Below, one piece after another: positions 7,958 to 14,931 of a stretch of 64,000 nucleotides of DNA (position 1 is the stretch's first letter; each line of letters opens with the position of its first letter). The position numbers and the translations under genes were made by a program. This DNA is from Flavobacterium pectinovorum (GTDB lineage: Bacteria; Bacteroidota; Bacteroidia; Flavobacteriales; Flavobacteriaceae): assembly GCF_022802975.1 (NCBI RefSeq), contig NZ_JAFEVZ010000005.1, forward strand, positions 1-64,000. The letters run 5' to 3'. A model generated the notes under the pieces. It was not told where the DNA came from. It saw nothing but the letters and a program-made list of their open reading frames with translations, and did not search any database.

Positions 7958-8364
7958 TGACTGCCGGGAACAAAAAAATAATCCTCTTTGACGGTGTTTG
8001 CAATCTGTGCAACGGAGCAGTTCAATTCATTATCAAACATGATAAAAAAGATATTTTTCGTTTTACAGCCTTGCAATCTGATTTGGGAAAAGAAATTTGC
8101 AGTTATATTGGTGTTGATCAAACTAAAATTGACAGTATCATTTTGTATAATCCCGGAGTTGCTTATTACTACAAGTCATCCGCAGCTATTGAAATTGCTG
8201 AGGAATTAGGCGGTATTTACAGTTTAATTTCAATATTTAAAATTTTACCAGAAAAAACTCGAAATTACATTTACGATTATATTGCTAAAAACCGCTACAA
8301 ATGGTACGGTAAAAAAGAGAGCTGTATGATTCCGATACCTGAGTTGAAAGCTAAGTTTTTATAA
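7957..8364 (+). CDS. DCC family thiol-disulfide oxidoreductase (DUF393)
   Basis: The 135-residue protein starts KKIILFDGVCNLCNGAV, the D-G-x-C-x-x-C motif that names the DCC family. These are thioredoxin-like proteins thought to exchange disulfides, with unknown partners. The rest (HDKKDIFRFTALQS, a middle helix and a C-terminal WYGKKESCMIP) is normal for the family. An upstream ATG at 7909 is coupled by TAATG to the nuclease gene and would add 16 residues encoded almost entirely by the palindromic repeat. The internal ATG at 7957 gives the usual family length and is preferred. Confidence 0.85.
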   Translation: MTAGNKKIILFDGVCNLCNGAVQFIIKHDKKDIFRFTALQSDLGKEICSYIGVDQTKIDSIILYNPGVAYYYKSSAAIEIAEELGGIYSLISIFKILPEKTRNYIYDYIAKNRYKWYGKKESCMIPIPELKAKFL

Positions 8365-8394
8365 AATTCCAAATCAAAAATTCCAAATTCCATT

Positions 8395-8505
8395 TTCACA
8401 AACTTGTTATTTCGACAAATTAGAAATTTTCGTAAGTAATTCTAAAAAGTTTTTCAAATCTTTGTCGAATTTCTAGTGTGATTTCTCCTTACGTCGAAAT
8501 GACAA
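8395..8505. repeat. palindromic repeat containing TTTCGACAAATTAG / ACGTCGAAATGACA
   Basis: Two nested copies of a TTTCGAC-type motif face each other, followed by TAGTGTGATTTCTCC and ACGTCGAAATGACA, a short repeat common in flavobacterial intergenic DNA. It lies between the convergent DCC and ettA genes, where it may be neutral filler. Confidence 0.45.
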
Positions 8506-8512
8506 AAAACAA

Positions 8513-8558
8513 AAAATCCCAAATTTCAAATCTTTTACAATTTGGAATTTGGGTTTTT
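8513..8558. terminator. bidirectional terminator between DCC and ettA genes
   Basis: Arms CCCAAATTTCAAA and TTTGGAATTTGGG pair with one G-T mismatch around a 10-base loop. A T-run follows on both strands. It serves two convergent genes. Confidence 0.7.
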
Positions 8559-8585
8559 AAAAAATTGGAATTTATTTTTAGAAAA

Positions 8586-10277
8586 CTATCTAATCAATTT
8601 TCTGTATTTCAAACGTTTTGGAGTTAAATCACCACCCAGACGTTTCTTTTTGTTTTCTTCGTAATCAGAGAAACTTCCTTCGAAGAAATAAACTTCAGAA
8701 TCTCCTTCGAAAGCTAGAATATGCGTACAAATTCTGTCTAAGAACCATCTGTCGTGCGAAATAATTACAGCACATCCTGCAAAATTCTCTAAACCTTCTT
8801 CAAGCGCACGAAGGGTGTTTACATCAAGATCATTCGTAGGCTCATCCAGTAAAAGTACGTTTCCTTCTTCTTTTAAAGTCATTGCTAAGTGCAAACGGTT
8901 ACGCTCACCACCAGATAGCATTGATACTTTTTTGTTCTGTTCACCACCGCCAAAGTTGAAACGAGATAAATAAGCTCTAGAATTAACTTGCTTTCCGCCC
9001 ATCATAACCAATTCCTGACCGTCTGCAAAGTTTTCCCAAATAGATTTATTCGGATCAATGTTAGAGTGAGACTGATCTACGTAAGCTATTTTTACCGTTT
9101 CACCAACTGAAAATTCACCGCTGTCTGTAGCTTGTTCACCCATAATCATTTTGAAGATAGTCGATTTACCAGCACCGTTAGGCCCGATAATTCCAACAAT
9201 TCCGGCTTGTGGTAAAGTGAAGTTCAGGTTATCGTACAATAATTTTTCTCCAAATGCTTTGGCAACATTTTTAGCTTCAATAACGTTCGTACCTAAACGT
9301 GGACCGTTTGGAATATAGATTTCCAGGTTTTCGTCCAGTTGTTTTTGGTCTTCGTTTAATAATTTATCGTAGTTCTGTAAACGTGCTTTTTGTTTTGTCT
9401 GACGACCTTTTGCACCCTGACGAACCCATTCTAATTCTCGCTCCAACGTTTTTCTGCGTTTAGAAGCTACTTTTTCTTCCTGAGCCATACGGTTTGATTT
9501 TTGGTCAAGCCAAGAAGAGTAATTTCCTTTCCATGGAATACCTTCTCCTCTATCCAACTCCAGAATCCAACCTGCTACATTATCCAAGAAATATCTATCG
9601 TGCGTTACAGCAATCACAGTTCCTGCATATTGTGCTAAATGTTGCTCTAACCATAAAACTGATTCAGCATCCAAGTGGTTGGTAGGTTCATCCAGAAGCA
9701 ATACATCCGGTTGCTGCAATAACAAACGACATAAAGCGACACGACGACGCTCTCCTCCTGAAAGATTTTTGATTGGCGTATCTCCTTCCGGCGTACGCAA
9801 TGCATCCATTGCAATTTCTAATTTGGTATCGATTTCCCATGCCCCAAGCGCATCAATTTTGTCTTGCAAAGCTGCTTGTCGATCCATTAATTTATCCATT
9901 TTATCCGGATCTGAATAGTTTTCTTCAAGACCAAATAAATCATTGATTTGATTGTATTCTTCTAAAACTGCCATAGTTTCAGCAGCTCCTTCACGAACAA
10001 TTTCGATAACGGTTTTAGAATCATCAAGAATAGGCTCCTGCTCTAAATATCCAACTGTGTATCCTGGTTGGAAAACCACATCTCCCTGATAATTTTTATC
10101 AACTCCTGCAATAATTTTTAAAAGAGAAGATTTCCCTGAACCATTAAGTCCCAAAATACCAATTTTAGCTCCGTAAAAGAAACTTAAATAAATATTTTTA
10201 AGTACCGGTTTGTCCGCTCCCTGATAGGTTTTACTCAATTTTTGCATTGAGAAAATTACTTTCTTATCGTCTGACAT
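8586..10277 (-). CDS. ettA: energy-dependent translational throttle protein EttA (ABC-F)
   Basis: EttA is an ABC-F ATPase that binds the ribosomal E site and gates the first peptide bond according to ATP level. The 563-residue protein has two ABC domains. The first has GLNGSGKSS (about 45) and signature LSGGERRR with LLLDEPTNHLD; the second has GPNGAGKST (about 355), LSGGERNRLH and LLLDEPTNDLD. Between them is the basic P-site-tRNA interaction motif (KRRKTLERELEWVRQGAKGRQTK split near 270-295). An internal toe/arm lies in the first domain. The length matches E. coli EttA (555). It is a single gene ending at a bidirectional terminator. Confidence 0.96.
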   Translation of the reverse strand: MSDDKKVIFSMQKLSKTYQGADKPVLKNIYLSFFYGAKIGILGLNGSGKSSLLKIIAGVDKNYQGDVVFQPGYTVGYLEQEPILDDSKTVIEIVREGAAETMAVLEEYNQINDLFGLEENYSDPDKMDKLMDRQAALQDKIDALGAWEIDTKLEIAMDALRTPEGDTPIKNLSGGERRRVALCRLLLQQPDVLLLDEPTNHLDAESVLWLEQHLAQYAGTVIAVTHDRYFLDNVAGWILELDRGEGIPWKGNYSSWLDQKSNRMAQEEKVASKRRKTLERELEWVRQGAKGRQTKQKARLQNYDKLLNEDQKQLDENLEIYIPNGPRLGTNVIEAKNVAKAFGEKLLYDNLNFTLPQAGIVGIIGPNGAGKSTIFKMIMGEQATDSGEFSVGETVKIAYVDQSHSNIDPNKSIWENFADGQELVMMGGKQVNSRAYLSRFNFGGGEQNKKVSMLSGGERNRLHLAMTLKEEGNVLLLDEPTNDLDVNTLRALEEGLENFAGCAVIISHDRWFLDRICTHILAFEGDSEVYFFEGSFSDYEENKKKRLGGDLTPKRLKYRKLIR

Positions 10278-10356
10278 TTTTTATGTTTTTTATTTATTAT
10301 TTTTATTTATCTCTTAAAATTAATTTGATATTGAGTTTTGCAATTGATATTTTTTT

Positions 10357-10539
10357 TTAAACCCTTCCTTTCAAAGCATTGAAAACCCAGGCATTGGCAA
10401 AAAAACCAACTCCAACAGCGGCAAATCCCCAGCCAGAAACATCACTGTATCTAAAAATTCCAAGGCCTATAAGCAACAATCCCATAAGTACCATTATAAA
10501 AGTAGCCCATCCTAAAACGGTATTTTTATTCATTCCCAT
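10357..10539 (-). CDS. CAL67264 family small membrane protein
   Basis: The 60-residue protein is nearly all membrane: segments around residues 8-26 and 35-54 with a short SDVSGWG turn. The sequence matches the small flavobacterial family named CAL67264, of unknown function. An ATG two codons downstream is an equal start choice. It sits alone, 79 bases upstream of ettA on the same strand. Confidence 0.75.
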   Translation of the reverse strand: MGMNKNTVLGWATFIMVLMGLLLIGLGIFRYSDVSGWGFAAVGVGFFANAWVFNALKGRV

Positions 10540-10603
10540 AATTGTGTAATTAATTTAAAGTGGTATTATTTTTAGAAATGCAAATATCGTTAATTTTAAC
10601 GGC

Positions 10604-11608
10604 TTAATTAAAAATTTTATACAGCATTTCTTTTAACAAATCCGATTGGGGTAAAGCATTGGCTCCAACTCCTTTACTTTTTACATCAACATCTCTTAAA
10701 GCGCCAACAATCTGACTTACTTTTCGCATTGGATAATTCTTTATAGCCAAATCATATTCCTTAAGGAAATAAGGATTTACGCCAATTGCTGCGGCTACGT
10801 TTTTTGGATTTTTATCTTTTAATCCGTGGTATTTTAGAAGCTGAACAAAAAAACCAAAAACCAATCCGGTTGTCATTACTAAAGGGTATTCTTTTGGATT
10901 GTGAGCGAAATTTTCGGCAATTTTATACGCTTTTAATTGGTTACGTTCCCCAATTGCTTTTCGAAGTTCAAAAACATTATAATCTTTACTGAAGCCAATA
11001 TTTTCCTCAATGTGCTGAGGCGTAATCATAGTTCCTTGCGGTAAAATGATTTGAAGTTTCTCTAATTCATTATTGATTTTACTTAAATCTGTTCCTAAAA
11101 ACTCTACCAGCATGGCATTTGCTTTCGGGTCAATAGTATATTTTTTTCCTGCCAGAACTCGCTTGATCCAGTCTCCAACCTGATTTTCGTACAGTTTTTT
11201 ACTTTCATAAACGATTCCGTTTTGTGCTAATAATTTGGTGACTTTTTTACGTTTATCAAGCGTTTTGTATTTATAACAAAAAACCAAAACCGTTGTTTCC
11301 ATTGGATTATTAACATAGGATTCGATTTTGTCTATTGTTCTGGATAAATCCTGTGCTTCTTTTACAATAACAACCTGACGGTCTGCCATCATTGGATAAC
11401 GTTTAGCTGTTGAAACAATATCTTCAACAGAAACATCTCTTCCGTATAAAACCGTTTGATTAAATCCTTTTTCTTCTTCCGAAAGGACATTCTGTTCAAT
11501 ATATTCCGATAATTTATCAATATAATAAGGTTCCTCACCCATTAAAAAATAAATTGGTTTTATATTTCCCGCTTTTATATCATTAACAATTTTTACAACT
11601 TCGTCCAT
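10604..11608 (-). CDS. holA: DNA polymerase III subunit delta
   Basis: The delta subunit opens the sliding clamp as part of the clamp loader. The 334-residue protein follows the HolA plan: an N-terminal Rossmann-like AAA+ fold without a working Walker A (IKPIYFLMGEEPYYIDKL), a middle stretch ending FCYKYKTLDKRKKVTK, the SKINNELEKLQI lid segment, and a helical C-terminal collar domain. The length is normal. It is transcribed divergently from the HsdR-N-like gene, an arrangement common in Flavobacteriia. Confidence 0.92.
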   Translation of the reverse strand: MDEVVKIVNDIKAGNIKPIYFLMGEEPYYIDKLSEYIEQNVLSEEEKGFNQTVLYGRDVSVEDIVSTAKRYPMMADRQVVIVKEAQDLSRTIDKIESYVNNPMETTVLVFCYKYKTLDKRKKVTKLLAQNGIVYESKKLYENQVGDWIKRVLAGKKYTIDPKANAMLVEFLGTDLSKINNELEKLQIILPQGTMITPQHIEENIGFSKDYNVFELRKAIGERNQLKAYKIAENFAHNPKEYPLVMTTGLVFGFFVQLLKYHGLKDKNPKNVAAAIGVNPYFLKEYDLAIKNYPMRKVSQIVGALRDVDVKSKGVGANALPQSDLLKEMLYKIFN

Positions 11609-11617
11609 TCAAATTCT

Positions 11618-11690
11618 TTTGTTTCAGATTTCAAGTTTCAGGTTGGTTCCAATTAACTTGAAACTTTAAACTTGAAACCTTAAACTATTT
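11618..11690. repeat. inverted repeat of TTTCAAGTTTCA type
   Basis: TTTCAGATTTCAAGTTTCAGG is followed by facing AACTTGAAACTTTAAACTTG units. The same family is at 14858-14927. It lies in the divergent promoter region of holA and overlaps the upstream half of the promoter at 11672. Confidence 0.6.
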
Positions 11691-11701
11691 TAATATTTTT
11701 G
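11672..11701 (+). promoter_or_regulatory. promoter of the HsdR-N-like gene
   Basis: TTG (11672-11674), 19 bases, then TATTTTTG (11694-11701) is an exact consensus promoter. The ATG at 11706 lies only four bases past the -7 box, where the first transcribed base is expected, so the message is probably leaderless. Confidence 0.7.
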
Positions 11702-11705
11702 CGTT

Positions 11706-12158
11706 ATGCAGCGATTAAATTTTCCAATCTATAATTTTCGATTCAAAAATAGCGAAAATAAAGTGTCTATTTTTGATGAAATCAGAAAAAAATTTATAAT
11801 TCTTACCCCGGAAGAATGGGTACGTCAGCATGTAGTTCATTATTTAATGAATGAAAAAAAATATCCAAAATCGCTCATAAACGTAGAGAAAGCTCTAACG
11901 GTCAATGGTTTACGAAAACGCTATGATGTTGTCGTTTTTAATTCGGACGGTTCTATACATATATTGGTAGAATGCAAAGCACCGGAAGTAAAAATATCTC
12001 AGGCAACTTTTGATCAGATTGCCCGTTACAATATGACAATGCAGGCACGGTTTTTGAAAGTTACAAATGGTCTGCATCATTATTATTGTCAGATGGATTT
12101 TGAAAACGAAAAATATGAGTTTTTAAAATCGTTACCGGATTACAAAGAGATTTATTAA
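11706..12158 (+). CDS. HsdR N-terminal-domain-like PD-(D/E)XK protein
   Basis: The 150-residue protein consists only of a domain like the N-terminal nuclease part of type I restriction subunit R. The core is PEEWVRQHVVHYL (about 38), KRYDVVVF with an Asp, then HILVECKAPEV, giving the D...E-x-K active site of PD-(D/E)XK nucleases. There is no helicase part and no hsdM or hsdS near, so it is a stand-alone family and not a broken restriction system. Its constant position beside holA in this phylum suggests a DNA-maintenance role, which is unproven. The promoter spacing points to a leaderless start. Confidence 0.82.
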   Translation: MQRLNFPIYNFRFKNSENKVSIFDEIRKKFIILTPEEWVRQHVVHYLMNEKKYPKSLINVEKALTVNGLRKRYDVVVFNSDGSIHILVECKAPEVKISQATFDQIARYNMTMQARFLKVTNGLHHYYCQMDFENEKYEFLKSLPDYKEIY

Positions 12159-12177
12159 AATTATAAAAAGATTACTT

Positions 12178-13197
12178 TTGGATAAAATTGCAGTTGTCAT
12201 TTTAAATTGGAATGGAATAAAATTATTAGAACAATTTTTGCCATCAGTAATTCAATTTTCACAAGACGCTACTATATATGTAGCCGATAATGCTTCAACA
12301 GATGATTCAGTAAATTTCGTTCAGCAGCATTTTCCAACAGTTAAAATCATCAAAAATACCGGCAACCATGGTTTCGCCAAAGGTTATAATGATGCTTTAA
12401 AAGCTGTAAATGCCGAAATTTATGCCTTAGTAAATTCGGATATTGAAGTAACCGAAAATTGGCTTAAACCAATAATTGATACTTTCGAAGCAGAAAAACA
12501 AACCGCCATTATTCAGCCTAAAATACTTGATTTTAAAAACAAGGAATATTTTGAGTATGCAGGAGCTGCCGGAGGCTTTGTCGATAAATATGGATATCCA
12601 TTTTGTCGGGGCCGAATTTTTGATACTTTAGAAAAAGACAATGGCCAATACGATGATAATTGTGAAATATTCTGGGCTTCAGGAGCCTGTATCTTTATCA
12701 GAAAAGAAGTTTATGATGAACTTGAAGGATTTGATGAATCGTTTTTTGCTCATCAGGAAGAAATTGATTTGTGCTGGCGTGCTTTAAACGAAGGACATAT
12801 CATCAAATATAATTCTAAATCTGTTGTTTATCACGTAGGAGGAGCTACTTTACAACAGGGAAATCCTAAAAAGACTTATCTGAATTTTAGAAACTCATTG
12901 TTGATGCTGGTAAAAAATCTTCCGAAAAGAGGATTGTTTTTTATTATTTTCTTCAGAATGGTTCTGGACGGTATTGCCGGAATCCGATTTTTAACACAAG
13001 GAAAACTGAAACACACTTTAGCAATTTTACATGCACATTTTTCATTTTACTGCATGTCAATCGCTTATCTAAAAAAGAGAAAAGATTTTCAAATACAGAA
13101 ATACTACACTATAAAAAGTATCGTTTTCATATATTATATAAAGAAATTGGTTTTTTTTAAAGAAATCTTTAACACTAATCAAAATATTAAAAACTAA
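12178..13197 (+). CDS. glycosyltransferase family 2 (rhamnosyltransferase-like)
   Basis: The 339-residue protein adds sugar from a nucleotide donor to a growing glycan at the inner face of the membrane. It begins IAVVILNWNG and has YVADNASTDDS (about 35), the D-x-D-like ALVNSDIEV (about 90), and the acceptor-side FDESFFAHQEEIDLCWR (about 190) typical of the WbbL-like group. Two hydrophobic stretches near the end would anchor it. The start codon must be TTG at 12178, because the first strand begins right there and no ATG is near. This TTG is also the end of a TACTTTTG box. Confidence 0.88.
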   Translation: MDKIAVVILNWNGIKLLEQFLPSVIQFSQDATIYVADNASTDDSVNFVQQHFPTVKIIKNTGNHGFAKGYNDALKAVNAEIYALVNSDIEVTENWLKPIIDTFEAEKQTAIIQPKILDFKNKEYFEYAGAAGGFVDKYGYPFCRGRIFDTLEKDNGQYDDNCEIFWASGACIFIRKEVYDELEGFDESFFAHQEEIDLCWRALNEGHIIKYNSKSVVYHVGGATLQQGNPKKTYLNFRNSLLMLVKNLPKRGLFFIIFFRMVLDGIAGIRFLTQGKLKHTLAILHAHFSFYCMSIAYLKKRKDFQIQKYYTIKSIVFIYYIKKLVFFKEIFNTNQNIKN

Positions 13198-13231
13198 ATT
13201 TGTAAACAACGTCTAATTAAATTTAACATTT

Positions 13232-14065
13232 ATGAGAAAAATAGTAATCGCACTATCCGTACTAATGGCTTTAACATCTTGTGTATCTAAAAAACAATAC
13301 GCAGCATTAGAAGCTAAAAACAAAGAGACTCAAGATTTATTAAATTCTTGTACTGTAAAATTAAATGCTTGTCTGGAAGAAAAAGCTGGTTTGGCTGCTA
13401 CAGCTGCAAGTTATAAAGAACATAATCAGGATTTAATAAACAGTTCTAAAGATTTAACTGTTTTAACGACTAAAGGTGCTGAAAATCTTGAAAAATCATT
13501 AGAAAGTTTAAAAGAAAAAGATTTAAAAATCTCCAGACTTCAAGATGCTCTTACTAAAAAAGACAGTGTAACATTAGCATTAGTTACAAGCTTAAAAGGT
13601 GCAGTTGGAATCTCGGATCCGGATATCGAAATCAACGTTGAAAAAGGAGTTGTGTTTATCTCTATCGCTGATAAATTGTTATTTAAAAGCGGAAGCTATG
13701 ATGTAACTGATAAAGCAAAAGGTGTTTTGGCAAAAGTTGCAAAAGTGGTAAACGACAAACCTGATTTTGAATGTATGGTTGAAGGTCATACAGATAGCGT
13801 TCCTTACAAAAGCAACGGTGTTTTGTTAGACAACTGGGATTTATCTGTAAAACGCTCAACTTCGATCGTTCGTGTATTGACTAATGATTTAGGAGTGAAT
13901 CCTGCAAAATTAATTGCTGCCGGTAGAAGTTCATACATTCCTTTAGTAGCTAACGATACTGCAGAAAACAAAGCCCGTAACAGAAGAACCCGTATTGTTG
14001 TTATGCCAAAAATCGATCAATTCTATGATATGATTGAAAAAGAAATGAAAAAGCAACAACAATAA
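13232..14065 (+). CDS. OmpA family outer-membrane lipoprotein
   Basis: The 277-residue protein begins with a lipoprotein signal ending LTSC (Cys 17). It is followed by a coiled coil (about 25-110) and a C-terminal OmpA/MotB domain (about 150-265) with EGHTDSVPY and NRRTRIVV, the residues that grip peptidoglycan. It therefore links the outer membrane to the cell wall. It follows the glycosyltransferase by 34 bases and ends at a strong terminator, so the three rightward genes 11706-14065 may form one unit. Confidence 0.92.
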   Translation: MRKIVIALSVLMALTSCVSKKQYAALEAKNKETQDLLNSCTVKLNACLEEKAGLAATAASYKEHNQDLINSSKDLTVLTTKGAENLEKSLESLKEKDLKISRLQDALTKKDSVTLALVTSLKGAVGISDPDIEINVEKGVVFISIADKLLFKSGSYDVTDKAKGVLAKVAKVVNDKPDFECMVEGHTDSVPYKSNGVLLDNWDLSVKRSTSIVRVLTNDLGVNPAKLIAAGRSSYIPLVANDTAENKARNRRTRIVVMPKIDQFYDMIEKEMKKQQQ

Positions 14066-14089
14066 TATACATCGTATTTTTTATACAGA

Positions 14090-14118
14090 AAAAGCAGGTC
14101 AAAATGACCTGCTTTTTT
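14090..14118 (+). terminator. terminator after the OmpA gene
   Basis: AAAAGCAGGTCA pairs with TGACCTGCTTTT around a short loop and runs into six T. Confidence 0.88.
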
Positions 14119-14226
14119 AATTTCCTAACTAATGAAGGACAACACTATTTTAATTAACTAACTAAATTTAACTGGTATTAAAGTTACTTAATATTTTTTT
14201 AAAAATTACTCAGTTTAAGTTTTTTT

Positions 14227-14847
14227 TTACAAAATACCAACATCACCTTTTCCTTCTCTTACAATTATAGGTTCATGTTCAGAAAGATCAATAATAGTTG
14301 AACCTACATTATCTCCGTACCCACCATCAATAACCATATCAACAAGGTTTTGCCATTTTTCAAAAATCAATTCAGGGTCTGTCGTATACTCAATTACATC
14401 ATCTTCATCCCGAATTGATGTTGAAACTACAGGATTACCTAATTGTCGGACAATTTCTAAAATAATATTATTATCAGGCACACGAATTCCAACTGTGGTT
14501 TTCTTTTTAAACTCTTTAGGTAAATTATTATTTCCAGGCAAAATAAATGTATAAGGCCCAGGTAATGCTCTTTTTAAAATCTTAAAAGTAGAAGTATTGA
14601 TCTGACGAACATAATCTGACAGATTACTCAAATCGTGGCAAATAAAAGAAAAATTGGCTTTCTCTAATTTAACCCCCTTAATTTTTGCAATTTTTTCTAA
14701 AGCTCGTGAATTGGTAATATCACAACCTAAACCATACACTGTATCGGTTGGATAAATAACCAAGCCCCCATTCTGAAGTACTTTTACCACTTTTGCAATA
14801 GCAGCTTCACTTGGTTTATCAGGATATATTTTTATAAATTCGGCCAT
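14227..14847 (-). CDS. Sua5/YciO/YrdC family protein (L-threonylcarbamoyladenylate synthase-like)
   Basis: Members make threonylcarbamoyl-AMP for the t6A base of tRNAs that read ANN codons, or are the close relative YciO. The 206-residue length and layout match YciO: LVIYPTDTVYGLGCD (about 29), the KANFSFICHDLS segment (about 64), LPGPYTFIL (about 94), VGIRVPDN and VSTSIR. It lacks the extra C-terminal Sua5 domain. It is downstream of the uvrD-like gene on the same strand, with an inverted repeat in the 84-base gap. Whether it makes t6A or is only YciO-like cannot be told here. Confidence 0.87.
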   Translation of the reverse strand: MAEFIKIYPDKPSEAAIAKVVKVLQNGGLVIYPTDTVYGLGCDITNSRALEKIAKIKGVKLEKANFSFICHDLSNLSDYVRQINTSTFKILKRALPGPYTFILPGNNNLPKEFKKKTTVGIRVPDNNIILEIVRQLGNPVVSTSIRDEDDVIEYTTDPELIFEKWQNLVDMVIDGGYGDNVGSTIIDLSEHEPIIVREGKGDVGIL

Positions 14848-14857
14848 TTTCGTTTTG

Positions 14858-14927
14858 GTTTCAAGTTTTATTTGTTTCAGGTTTCAAGTTTTACGCTTCA
14901 ACAACTTGAAACTTCAAACCTGAAACT
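14858..14927. repeat. inverted repeat of TTTCAAGTTT type
   Basis: TTTCAGGTTTCAAGTTT faces AACTTGAAACTTCAAACC and CTGAAACTTT. It is a second copy of the family at 11618-11690, here between the uvrD-like and yciO-like genes. Confidence 0.6.
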
Positions 14928-14931
14928 TTAT

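Noticed and set aside
11706..12158. Remnant of a type I restriction system
   Set aside because: The protein is complete as a stand-alone domain, and no hsdM, hsdS or helicase remnants are present.
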